17,659 nt of DNA from JAHBXC01 sp964350875 (GTDB lineage: Bacteria > Planctomycetota > Phycisphaerae > Phycisphaerales > UBA1924), in NCBI GenBank assembly GCA_964350875.1, contig CAYGLT010000048.1, positions 1 to 17,659 on the forward strand, written 5' to 3'. This document shows positions 1 to 9,919 of this stretch, one piece after another. The notes under the pieces were generated by a model, which ran no database searches, was not told where the DNA came from, and saw only the letters and a list, made by a program, of their open reading frames with translations. Position 1 is the stretch's first letter. Every line of letters starts with the position of its first letter. Position numbers and translations under genes: made by a program.

Positions 1-1881
<1,881 letters not shown>

Positions 1882-1887
1882 TTCCGC

Positions 1888-4332
1888 TCACGCCCCCGCG
1901 GCGCGTTGCGCGCGCTGGGCGTTGGGATCTGTCGGAGCCGGCATTCCTTGCGTCGCGTTCGACGCCGTCTGTGCGGCGGGCGCGGTCTTGGGCGCTGATT
2001 TCGTCTTGTCGCCGTGGGCCGGCGCGCCGGGGTACGCGATGCGCCCGTGGTAGATGCTGTTGAGCGACTTGATGATCGCGTCTTCCATGACCTGGAGTTC
2101 GCGGAGCGTCAGGTCGGACTGGTCGAACTGGCCGTCCATGAGCCGCTTGAGCGAGATGGTGCGCACGACCGACTCGATGCGCGAGGGTGTGGGCTCGGCG
2201 AGCGCGCGCGTCGCGCTCTCGACGGCGTCGCACAGCATGAGGATCGCCGCTTCCTTCGTCTGGGGCTTGGGCCCGGGGTAGCGGTAGCCGACCTCGGCGG
2301 GCGCGTCCTCGCGGTTCTCCTCCGCCTGCTCCTTCGCGCGGTGGTAGAAGTACTCGACGAGCGTTGTCCCGTGGTGAGATTCGATGTAGTGACGGAGCGA
2401 GCGAGGGAGCGATTCCTCGATCGCCATCTCCACGCCGTCCTTCACATGCCCGACGATGACGAGCAGCGACATGGCGGGCGAGAGTTTGTTGTGCCGGTTG
2501 AAGCCGCCGCCCTGGTTCTCCACGAAGTAGTCGGGCTTGTTCATCTTCCCGATGTCGTGGTAGAGGGCGCCCACATAGACATGCAGCGCGTCGGCGCCGA
2601 CGGCGTCGGCCGCGGATTCCGCGAGTGCGGCCACGGTGATCGAGTGCGTGTAGGTGCCCGGGGCGCGCTGCGCGAGGCGGCGGAGCAGCGGCTGCTTCGG
2701 GTCGCGCAGTTCGATGAGCCGCATGCCGGTGAGCACATCGAACGAACGCTCGACGAGCGGGAGCAGCCCGAGGGTGAAGAACGAGACGAGCAGCGCCGAG
2801 GCCGCGAGCAGCGCGGCGTCGACGAGCAATTCACGACGCACGGGCGTCAGGAACCGCTCGGCCGAGGGGTCGAACAGCGCGCGGTCGTAGAGCCCGACGA
2901 AGAGCGTGATGAAGAACGCGGCGACCGCGGTGACAGCGCCGGCGCGGATCAGCGTCGTGCGCTGACGGATCTCGCCCAGTTGCGCGATGAGCGTCGCGCC
3001 GACCGCGAGAATCGCCAGCGCGAACGAGAGCGGGAGTTGGAGCGTCGCGGTGACCAGAGCACAGTGAAGCCCCATCAGGAGCAGCGCGCAGCGCTGGTCG
3101 TAGACGATCACCAGCACAACGCCGAAGAACAGCGTGGGAAGCGTCGCGGCCAGGAACAGCGCGCCCGGCGCGATGTCGGCGCCCCAGATGGCGATGGCGA
3201 ACGCGCCGGCGGCGATCGCGGCGATCAGCGCCAGGCGGCTCGGACGCCGCTCGCTGGGCGGGTAGAACAGCGCGAGGTAGAGCGCCGAACCGAGCGTGGC
3301 GACGGCCACGATCACGAACGCGGACGCCGCGCGGAGCGGCGGGAGGATCGGGCTCTCGGCTCGCTCGAGCGTCAGGAAGGCGTCGCGCTCGGCGTGCAGT
3401 CGCGGCGCGACGGACGGATCGATCATCTCGCCCCGGCGCACGAGCACATCGCCGCGCTTGAAGAGCAGGCGGACGGGGTCGACTCGCGCCGCCGCGTCCT
3501 CCTGCTTCATCTCCGTCGCGCCGTCGTCGTAGTCGTAGGTCGGGCGCTGGATGCGCACGATGCGGTCGACGATCGGGCGAATGGCCGCCGGATCAAAGTC
3601 GCCGCGGCCAGCCCCGGCGATGCGGCGGAGTTCGGCGCGGAGCCGCTCCGTGTTGTTGATGTTGATCGCCTGCTCTTTGCGGACCGTCGTCTCCCAGCCC
3701 GGCATCTTGAGTTCGATGCGGTCGTTCCGCTCGAGTTCCTCGACCTGGTACTGATCGGCGGCGAGGATCGGCGTCCGCTGAAACTCGCGCATGAATGCGC
3801 GGACCGAATTGGACCAGCCGGCCGTGACGCCCTCGCCGTCCGCCTGAGCGCGGATCGCGAGGAACGACGGCTCGTCGAGGTTGAACAGCGTGCGGATCTC
3901 GAGCGCGACATTGTCGAGCGTCTCGGCCGCGGCGAGCGAGCGCGGGAGGCGCATCAGCGACGCCTCGAGTTCCTCGAAGATCGCCTGATCGCCCTCGTAG
4001 ATGCGCGGGGCGCGCTGTCGCGCCAACTCGCGCTGGGTGCGCGTCGCGTTGACATTCTCCTGCGTGAACTCCGCCCGGACGAGGCGCGAGGTCGGCGCGG
4101 TGCGCCCCTCCATGATGCGCGGCGACTCGTGCGAGTACGCGGCGATCAGTCCGACCACCAGGATGAAACACGCGGCGATCGTCAGCGCGATCCCCGCCTG
4201 CGGGTTGTGCGCCAGATCGCGAAGCAGGTTCCCCTCGCGGCGCTCGATCGCCTTGCGCAGTTCGCGTCTGCGAGCGGCGGCGCCTCGTGAGGGCGCCGAG
4301 CGTGCCAGTCTGGAGGTGGGCTTCTCGGGCAT
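1888..4332 (-). CDS. pgpH: 7TM-HD membrane phosphohydrolase, PgpH family (predicted c-di-AMP phosphodiesterase)
   Basis: An 814-residue membrane protein of the 7TMR-HDED/7TMR-HD/HD family. Characterised members (PgpH of Listeria) hydrolyse cyclic di-AMP. Seen here: a basic cytoplasmic N-terminus, a first membrane helix near residues 48-66, a large extracytoplasmic domain to about 330, a cluster of about seven hydrophobic helices (about 330-530), then a cytoplasmic HD domain. The metal-binding set looks complete: His in YTHSIT (about 561), His-Asp in YHDIGK (about 592), His in VGHVKDG, His-His in ESHHGT and Asp in LCDAVES. The last 55 residues are a low-complexity Ala/Pro/Gln-rich tail beyond the usual family end. 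The ATG at 4332 has no obvious ribosome site. phoH lies 64 bp upstream on the same strand, a neighbourhood known from Firmicutes. The substrate is inferred from the family. Confidence 0.93.
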   Translation of the reverse strand: MPEKPTSRLARSAPSRGAAARRRELRKAIERREGNLLRDLAHNPQAGIALTIAACFILVVGLIAAYSHESPRIMEGRTAPTSRLVRAEFTQENVNATRTQRELARQRAPRIYEGDQAIFEELEASLMRLPRSLAAAETLDNVALEIRTLFNLDEPSFLAIRAQADGEGVTAGWSNSVRAFMREFQRTPILAADQYQVEELERNDRIELKMPGWETTVRKEQAININNTERLRAELRRIAGAGRGDFDPAAIRPIVDRIVRIQRPTYDYDDGATEMKQEDAAARVDPVRLLFKRGDVLVRRGEMIDPSVAPRLHAERDAFLTLERAESPILPPLRAASAFVIVAVATLGSALYLALFYPPSERRPSRLALIAAIAAGAFAIAIWGADIAPGALFLAATLPTLFFGVVLVIVYDQRCALLLMGLHCALVTATLQLPLSFALAILAVGATLIAQLGEIRQRTTLIRAGAVTAVAAFFITLFVGLYDRALFDPSAERFLTPVRRELLVDAALLAASALLVSFFTLGLLPLVERSFDVLTGMRLIELRDPKQPLLRRLAQRAPGTYTHSITVAALAESAADAVGADALHVYVGALYHDIGKMNKPDYFVENQGGGFNRHNKLSPAMSLLVIVGHVKDGVEMAIEESLPRSLRHYIESHHGTTLVEYFYHRAKEQAEENREDAPAEVGYRYPGPKPQTKEAAILMLCDAVESATRALAEPTPSRIESVVRTISLKRLMDGQFDQSDLTLRELQVMEDAIIKSLNSIYHGRIAYPGAPAHGDKTKSAPKTAPAAQTASNATQGMPAPTDPNAQRAQRAAGA

Positions 4333-4368
4333 GGTTCGCCGTGTGCGGGCGTGTGGAGACTACAGAAG

Positions 4369-4378
4369 ATCGGCCGAT
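4369..4378. repeat. 10-bp perfect palindrome in the phoH-pgpH spacer
   Basis: ATCGGCCGAT lies in the 64-bp gap between the phoH stop and the pgpH start. It is perfectly self-complementary. It could be a small operator or simply chance in GC-rich DNA; there is no T-tract after it, so it is a poor terminator candidate. It is noted because it is the only symmetric element seen in the gap. Confidence 0.3.
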
Positions 4379-4396
4379 TCGTGGGGCCGCGTGATA

Positions 4397-5464
4397 TCAG
4401 GACCCGTTGTTGTGCGTGTGGTTCTCGGGCGTTGAACCGCCCTGGCGCTCCTCGCCGTAGGCCTCGACGATTTTCTGCACGAGCGAGTGGCGGACGATGT
4501 CGGCCTTATCGAGGGTGACGAACGCGATGCCGTTGACGCGGCGGAGGCGGCGGGCGGCGTCGATCAGGCCGCTCTGCGTCGGGTCGTCGAGGTCGATCTG
4601 CGTCGTGTCGCCCGTCACGATCATCTTGCTCCGCTGGCCCATACGGGTCAGGAACATCTTCATCTGCGACGCTGTCGTGTTCTGCGCCTCGTCGAGGATG
4701 ATGCACGCGTCGTTGAGCGTGCGGCCGCGCATATACGCGAGCGGGACGACCTCGATCACATCGCTCAGCATGAACCGCTTGATGGTCGGATAGTCCATCA
4801 TGTCGTGGAGCGCATCGAAGAGCGGGCGCAGGTACGGATTGACCTTCGCCTGAAGATCGCCCGGGAGGAAGCCGAGTTTCTCGCCCGCTTCGACGGCTGG
4901 ACGCACGAGCACGAGGCGCTTCACGCGGCCCGACTTCAGCGCGTGCACCGCCGCGGCGACGGCAAGATAAGTCTTGCCCGTGCCAGCGGGGCCGATGCAG
5001 AACACGAGGTCGTGCGCGCGGATCGCGTCGAGGTACGCCTCCTGGTTCTCCGACTTGCCGATGACGCGGCGGCCGGCGGCGTAGACATCGAGCGGGCCGT
5101 CCCAGCGGCGGGAGGCCTCGGGCGCAAGGTGGTACTCGACGGCGGCGACCGACTCGAACTCGCCGCCCGGCCCCACCGCGTCGCCCGTGTCTGCGGCGGC
5201 GTCGGCGATGATCGCCAACACCTCGCGGCGCGAGAGCATGCGCTGGCCGTCGGGCTGGGAAGGATCGCGCGAGCGATCGCTGATACGCTCAAGGGCGAGA
5301 CGGGCCGCGGCGACGGAGACGGGATCGCCCGAAAGGCGGACCTCGCCGTCGCGCGAGGCCACATTGACGCCGAGCGATTCGCGGATCATCTTGAGATTAC
5401 GGTCGCCGGAACCAAAGAAGGTCACAGAATCGGCGCCGGGAGGAACACGGATGGTTACATCCAA
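4397..5464 (-). CDS. phoH: PhoH-like ATPase (YbeZ/PhoH family)
   Basis: A 355-residue cytoplasmic P-loop ATPase. PhoH/YbeZ proteins are linked to RNA metabolism and ribosome quality control; the precise reaction is not settled. An N-terminal KH-like segment (about residues 14-60, with FGSGDRNLKMIRE) precedes the ATPase domain, which carries Walker A GPAGTGKT (near 158) and Walker B CIILDEAQNTT (near 254), plus the family stretch VRPAVEAGEKLGFLPGDL. Length matches the family. The chosen start is TTG at 5464: it begins directly before the KH-like segment, and GAGGAG lies 10 nt upstream (5475-5480). An ATG at 5460 is out of frame. The C-terminal tail is short and polar. pgpH follows after 64 bp, so the two are probably cotranscribed. 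The upstream neighbour is a divergent lipoprotein gene. Confidence 0.95.
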   Translation of the reverse strand: MDVTIRVPPGADSVTFFGSGDRNLKMIRESLGVNVASRDGEVRLSGDPVSVAAARLALERISDRSRDPSQPDGQRMLSRREVLAIIADAAADTGDAVGPGGEFESVAAVEYHLAPEASRRWDGPLDVYAAGRRVIGKSENQEAYLDAIRAHDLVFCIGPAGTGKTYLAVAAAVHALKSGRVKRLVLVRPAVEAGEKLGFLPGDLQAKVNPYLRPLFDALHDMMDYPTIKRFMLSDVIEVVPLAYMRGRTLNDACIILDEAQNTTASQMKMFLTRMGQRSKMIVTGDTTQIDLDDPTQSGLIDAARRLRRVNGIAFVTLDKADIVRHSLVQKIVEAYGEERQGGSTPENHTHNNGS

Positions 5465-5540
5465 AGCCAGACAACTCCTCGACCCGCGCGCCGGTCTGCA
5501 TTCCCCACCAAGGGTCGGCCGCGCCGCGAAAGGGTCGCAT

Positions 5541-6002
5541 TTGCTCCATCATTCTACGCGGGGGACGCTCGCGCTGATCGCGCTTTCGTTCGGTTTGTTT
5601 CCGGGATGCGCGAAGAATCCGCCGCCTGCGCAGGGCGGACTGACGCAAACCGGCCCCGACGCGCGGCTTGCGTGGGAGGGTGATCCGGCGAACGCGCCGT
5701 GGCCCGTCGTGGAGGCCGCGTGGAGAGATGTCAGCGCGGGCGTGAACTGGGCCGCCTCGGAGAGCGGATTCGCGGTCGCACAGGTCGAGAAAGTCTCACC
5801 CCTGGCGCGCACCTATCGGCTGGTGGGCATGTCGGGGCAGCCCGCGGTGGTCGAGTTCACCGCGACGCGACTGGTCGAGGGAGCGATCCCGAGCGACGAC
5901 TGGATCACCATGCGCGTGCAGGAGAGCGCCCTGGGCAACCGCGAAGCCGAAGAGGAACTCCGCGAGGACCTGCTGGTGTACAGGCCGAAGTACAAGCGTT
6001 AG
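5541..6002 (+). CDS. Small predicted lipoprotein of unknown function
   Basis: Not recognised as a named family. From a TTG at 5541 it gives 153 residues: a short basic n-region (MLHHSTRG), a hydrophobic core (TLALIALSFGLF) and a cysteine in FPGC that resembles a lipobox, with Phe-Pro at unusual positions. This suggests export and lipid anchoring. The mature part is polar, with no further membrane helix and no recognised catalytic motif. GAAAGGG (5528-5534) sits 6 nt before the TTG. An alternative in-frame ATG at 5451 has an even better ribosome site (GGGAGGA, 5438-5444) and would give 183 residues, but it overlaps the divergent phoH start by 14 bp and puts about 45 residues before the lipobox. 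I prefer the TTG because of the signal peptide. The stop overlaps the dnaE stop by 4 bp. Confidence 0.72.
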   Translation: MLHHSTRGTLALIALSFGLFPGCAKNPPPAQGGLTQTGPDARLAWEGDPANAPWPVVEAAWRDVSAGVNWAASESGFAVAQVEKVSPLARTYRLVGMSGQPAVVEFTATRLVEGAIPSDDWITMRVQESALGNREAEEELREDLLVYRPKYKR

Positions 6003-9000
6003 GCGTACGACGGCTCGCGCTTCTGCCGCGGCTGGTAGCGAGGCCGCTCCTCGATGCCCGGCGAGGTGTCCGTCACCAGACGCACATTGTGGTTCCCGAC
6101 CGTTCGCGCGAGCGACGACAGGAGTTCATCGCTCGGGCAGACGCGGCACGCGCCCGCTTCGAGCGTCACCTTCTTGCCGATCTCCGTGCGCAGAACGATC
6201 TGGATCGGCGCGGGTCTGGGCGGCTTCTCATCGCCGACGGGCGCGGGGACCTTGTTGATGTGCGGCGTGAGCGCATCCCGCAGGGTGTGCAGCGTGGTTT
6301 CGCTCGTGCCGTTGAGCCGGCGCTCGTCGATGGTGACCTCGATGCGCCGGCCGAGTTCGGTGGCCGCCGTCTCGAGGTTGCACACCTTGTCGACGATCAG
6401 TTGCGCGTCGCCGCGCGAGTGATCGACCTTGCCCATCATCAGCAGGACGGCGTCCTCGGCGATGAGGTGGTTGTACTTCGTGTAGCAATCGGTGAAGAGG
6501 ACTGCTTCGACGGTCCCTGCGCGGTCCTCGAAGGTGACGATGGCCATCTTCGAGCCGGCGGTCTTGCCGTTGCGCGTCACGATGACGCGCGCGGACTTCA
6601 CGAGCCCGCCCACGACATGACGCTCGTCCTGCGTCATGTCGCGCATCGTGGTCGTCGTCGCCGTGGCGAAGTGCTCGAGTTTCTCGCCGTGCTGCGCGAG
6701 GGGATGTGACGACAGGTAGAACCCGAGCGTGTCCTTCTCGCGCTGGAGCAGTTCCTTCTCCGACCACGGCGCACAGTTCGCCAGCGGCGGCGCGGGCGCG
6801 GGGTCGTCATCGCCTCCCCCGAACCCGAAGAGCGCGTTCTGCCCNNNNNNNNNNNNNNNNNNNNNNNNNNNNNNNNNNNNNNNNNNNNNNNNNNNNNNNN
6901 NNNNNNNNNNNNNNNNNNNNNNNNNNNNNNNNNNNNNNNNNNNNGATTGCGACAGGTTGATGTCGGGCGGGCGCACTTCGACGCCCACATGCGAGCCGTT
7001 CACCGAGTCGGGGAACGAGGTCTTGCGGCAATCGTCGAGGTACTTGATCCACTCGTCGACCTTCAGCGCCTGCGACTCGTAGGTCAGGAACGCGGCCATG
7101 TACTGGTTGGGGAAGAAGGTCTTGAGGAACGCCGTGTGGTACGCGGTGATCGCGTACGCGGTCGAGTGCGATTTGTTGAAGCCGTAGCCCGCGAACTTCA
7201 GAATGAGGTCGAAGAGTTCCTCGGCGTCGCGCTCCCTCATGCCCTTGGCGACGGCGCCCTTGAGGAAGTCGGGTTTCGCGGCGTCGATAGTCTTCTGCTT
7301 CTTCTTGCTGATCGCCTTGATGAGCGAGTACGCGTCGCGCAGGGGGATGCCGCCCAGTTCGTGGCAGATCTGCATGACCTGCTCCTGGTACACCATCACG
7401 CCGTAGGTCTCTTCGGTGAAGCGATCGACGATCGGGTGAACCTTCGGGACCTCCTCCTGCCCGTGCTTGCGCCGGTTGTAGGTGGGGATGAGGTCCATCG
7501 GTCCCGGGCGGAAGAGCGCGTTGGCGGCGATCAGGTCCTCGAGACGGTCGGGCTTCATCTCGGCGAGGAGCCGCCGCATGCCGCCCGATTCGAACTGGAA
7601 CACGCCCGTCGTGTCGGCGCGACGGAAGCACTCGAACACGCGCGGGTCGTTGTACGGAAGACGATCGAGATCGAGCGGATCGCCCGCGCGACCTTTCTTC
7701 CAGCCGACGGCCTCGCGGATCGCATCGTCGGGGAGCGTCGTGCGGATCAGGTGCTTGGCGCGCTCGATGACGCTGAGCGTGCGCAGACCCAGGAAGTCCA
7801 TCTTGAGCAGGCCGACCTTCTCGCAGGTCGGGCCGTCCCACTGGGTGACGACATCGTCGGAGCCGGGCGCCTTGTAGAGCGGGACGATCTCGTGCAACGG
7901 TCGCGTGGCGACGATGACGCCCGCGGCGTGGATCGACGCGTGGCGGACCTGTCCCTCGAGCGTGCGACCGGTGTCGAGCAGTTTCTTCGTGCGCTCGTCC
8001 GTGTCGTACATCGCCTTGAGGTCGGGCTCCTGCTCGAGCGCGACATCGATGGTGACATTGATCCCCTCGGGGACGAGTTTCGCGATCTTGTCGACCTCGG
8101 GGAGCGGGATGTCCATCACCCGCCCGATGTCGCGGATCGCGGCGCGCGCCTTCAGCGTTCCGAAGGTGATGATCTGCGCGACATGCCCGTACTTCTCACG
8201 GACATAGTTGATGACATCGCCGCGGCGGTCCTGACACAGATCGATATCGATGTCGGGGTATTCGGAGCGGTTGGGATCGGTGAATCGCTCGAAGAGCAGA
8301 CCATACTTGACGGGGCACGCGTTCGAGAGGCCGAGCGTGTAGCCGACCATCGTCCCGACGCCCGAGCCACGGGCCATCGCCGGCACGCCGCGCTGGCGGC
8401 CCCAGTTCACGAAGTCCCACACGATCAGGAAGTACGCCGAGATCGACTTGTCGGCGAGGATCTTGAGTTCGCGCTCGAGGCGCTCCCGGATCGCGCGCTT
8501 CTCGTCGGCGGTGCGCGTCTCGTCGTCGGCGTCGTCAAAGACGGACGGCCCGTAGCGCCAGATCAGACCGGCGTTGGCGAGGTCGCGAAGGGCGTCATCA
8601 CACTCTTTCTTGAGTTTCGCCTCTTCCTTGTCGTCGGTCGCCGCGTTGGAGTCAAATGGTTCGAGCGTGAAGTCGGCGCAGAACGACTTGAACCACGCGG
8701 TGAGATCGGATTCGTTCTTGTACGCGCGGGGCTTCTTCGGCCGCACGACGCGCACGACCGGCGCGTGGTTGCCCAGTTCGATATCGACATTGCACCGCTC
8801 GGCGATGGCGACCGAGTTGTCCACGGCCTCCGGGCAATCGCTGAACAGTTCGCGCATCTGCTCGGGCGATTTGACGAACAGTTGTTTCGGGTAGCGCAGG
8901 CGGGTCTCGTCGGACTTGATCTTGCCCATCGAGATGCAGCACAGCGAGTCGTGCGCGTCCCAGTCCTCTTCCAGCAGGAAGTGGGAGTCGTTGTCGCAGA

Positions 9001-9703
9001 CCAGCGGCAGATCGAGTTCGCGCGCCAGGCGCTTCAGATGAGGATTGATCGCCTCCTGCTCGGGCACATGGCGCTGGAGTTCGACGAAGAACCGCGGCTG
9101 ACCGTCGGGCGAGGGCTTGAAGGTCTCGGCGTGCCACTTCGCGCACTCGATCGCGTTGTTCCAGTGCGCGGGGTCCTTGGTCTTCTCATACTCGACGAGG
9201 TGGTGCGCGAGTTCCGAGCCGAGGTGGCCGTTGATCGCGATCAGCCCGTCGAAGTGGCTCGCGAGGAGTTCCTTGTCGATGCGCGGCTTGTAGTAGAAGC
9301 CGGTGAGGTACGCCTCTGACGCGAGGTAGAGGAGGTTCTTCCAGCCGGTGTTGTTCTCGGCGAGGAGAACGAGGTGGAAGCCGCCGTCCTGCACGCCCGT
9401 GTAGGTCTTGTCCGTGCGGTGCTTGGGCGCGACATAGGCCTCACAACCCAGGATGGGCTTGATGCCCTCGGCCTTGGCTGCCCAGTAGAAGGCCATGGCG
9501 CCGAAGAGGTTGCCGTGGTCGGTGACGGCGACGGAGTCCATCCCGAGGGCTTTCACGCGCTTGACGAGTTTGTCGAGCCGGTTGCCGCCGTCGAGCAGGG
9601 AGTATTCGGAATGGAGGTGGAGATGGACGAACTGGCGCTCGCGCGGGATGGCGCCCGTGCCGGAATCGTCAGAATCCACAAGATGTTGTGGTTTGTCGGC
9701 CAT
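5999..9703 (-). CDS. dnaE: DNA polymerase III alpha subunit DnaE (interrupted by assembly gap)
   Basis: The replicative DNA polymerase catalytic subunit. The N-terminal PHP domain has its metal-type residues in place: HLHSEYSLLDG (His29, His31), VTDHGN, CEAYVA, GGFHLVLLAEN and NDSHFL. The polymerase core has MARGSGVG, the catalytic aspartates in PDIDIDLCQDRR (about 486) and MDFLGLRTL (about 635), and the KSHSTAYAITAYHTAFLK stretch. After the gap come the linker GQNALFG, WSEKELLQREKDTLGFYLSSHPL and an OB-fold (VGGLVKSARVIVTRNGKTAGSKMA). Visible length is 1234 codons, 34 of them N. Both flanks of the gap are in the same frame, so the gene is probably intact. The start is ATG at 9703; only a weak AGG precedes it. 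The region before this start is shared with the divergent M16 gene. Identification is secure. Confidence 0.97.
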   Translation of the reverse strand: MADKPQHLVDSDDSGTGAIPRERQFVHLHLHSEYSLLDGGNRLDKLVKRVKALGMDSVAVTDHGNLFGAMAFYWAAKAEGIKPILGCEAYVAPKHRTDKTYTGVQDGGFHLVLLAENNTGWKNLLYLASEAYLTGFYYKPRIDKELLASHFDGLIAINGHLGSELAHHLVEYEKTKDPAHWNNAIECAKWHAETFKPSPDGQPRFFVELQRHVPEQEAINPHLKRLARELDLPLVCDNDSHFLLEEDWDAHDSLCCISMGKIKSDETRLRYPKQLFVKSPEQMRELFSDCPEAVDNSVAIAERCNVDIELGNHAPVVRVVRPKKPRAYKNESDLTAWFKSFCADFTLEPFDSNAATDDKEEAKLKKECDDALRDLANAGLIWRYGPSVFDDADDETRTADEKRAIRERLERELKILADKSISAYFLIVWDFVNWGRQRGVPAMARGSGVGTMVGYTLGLSNACPVKYGLLFERFTDPNRSEYPDIDIDLCQDRRGDVINYVREKYGHVAQIITFGTLKARAAIRDIGRVMDIPLPEVDKIAKLVPEGINVTIDVALEQEPDLKAMYDTDERTKKLLDTGRTLEGQVRHASIHAAGVIVATRPLHEIVPLYKAPGSDDVVTQWDGPTCEKVGLLKMDFLGLRTLSVIERAKHLIRTTLPDDAIREAVGWKKGRAGDPLDLDRLPYNDPRVFECFRRADTTGVFQFESGGMRRLLAEMKPDRLEDLIAANALFRPGPMDLIPTYNRRKHGQEEVPKVHPIVDRFTEETYGVMVYQEQVMQICHELGGIPLRDAYSLIKAISKKKQKTIDAAKPDFLKGAVAKGMRERDAEELFDLILKFAGYGFNKSHSTAYAITAYHTAFLKTFFPNQYMAAFLTYESQALKVDEWIKYLDDCRKTSFPDSVNGSHVGVEVRPPDINLSQXXXXXXXXXXXXXXXXXXXXXXXXXXXXXXXXXXGQNALFGFGGGDDDPAPAPPLANCAPWSEKELLQREKDTLGFYLSSHPLAQHGEKLEHFATATTTTMRDMTQDERHVVGGLVKSARVIVTRNGKTAGSKMAIVTFEDRAGTVEAVLFTDCYTKYNHLIAEDAVLLMMGKVDHSRGDAQLIVDKVCNLETAATELGRRIEVTIDERRLNGTSETTLHTLRDALTPHINKVPAPVGDEKPPRPAPIQIVLRTEIGKKVTLEAGACRVCPSDELLSSLARTVGNHNVRLVTDTSPGIEERPRYQPRQKREPSYA
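6845..6944. other. Assembly gap (100 N) inside dnaE
   Basis: Exactly 100 consecutive N, the conventional placeholder for a gap of unknown size. It falls between the PPDINLS motif and the GQNALFG linker of DnaE. In family members this interval, which carries the helix-hairpin-helix region with its GIGAIKGVGE-like motif, is about 90-100 residues, so the real missing DNA is probably near 270-310 bp. Confidence 0.97.
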
Positions 9704-9919
9704 CGAGAACCTGTACGCACGAGGAATGGGTGAGCATGGATGATACGGTCCGTGTCAAGCCGGGTGGCGTTTGCGCCAAGTTGCGAGCAGGAATTCGACA
9801 CGCCGCGCGACACAATTCTGTGGCTCACTCGGCGCCTCGGCGGGCAACCCTTGGCGGCGCATGGCGGTAGCATCAGCGCGGATCTGGCCCTTCCTGTGCG
9901 CCAGACCGATGAACCCCGT
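9704..9919. promoter_or_regulatory. 216-bp divergent intergenic region between dnaE and the M16-like gene
   Basis: It must hold promoters for both genes. On the minus strand a perfect -35-type TTGACA occurs at 9757-9752, 48 bp before the dnaE ATG, but I see no good -10 hexamer at 16-18 bp from it (TATCAT is only 7 bp away), so this is a weak call. No convincing sigma-70-type pair was found on the plus strand. The M16 frame remains open through this region up to 9740, but those codons precede the signal peptide and are probably untranslated. Confidence 0.3.

Noticed and set aside
1882..1930. Possible terminator between clpB and pgpH
   Set aside because: Only 6 bp separate the stops, and the GC-rich mini-repeat near 1900-1915 has a short stem and no T-tract.
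2014..4290. 758-codon plus-strand open frame
   Set aside because: It is antisense to pgpH, is extremely Arg/Glu/Asp-rich and has no domain; it is a GC-driven shadow of a gene with clear motifs.
6947..9319. 790-codon plus-strand open frame
   Set aside because: It is antisense to dnaE and reads as low-complexity Val/Asp/Arg sequence; the dnaE frame explains the region.
5999..9703. Possible intein or split dnaE
   Set aside because: The polymerase motifs are continuous and in order, with no intein-type Cys/His-Asn junctions; the only interruption is the run of N.
9752..9757. TTGACA as a firm dnaE promoter
   Set aside because: It is a perfect -35 hexamer but has no -10 at a workable distance, so it is mentioned only within the intergenic region.
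9740..9919. 60 extra N-terminal residues for the M16-like protein
   Set aside because: They precede a clear signal peptide starting at 9920 and fall in the divergent promoter region with dnaE.
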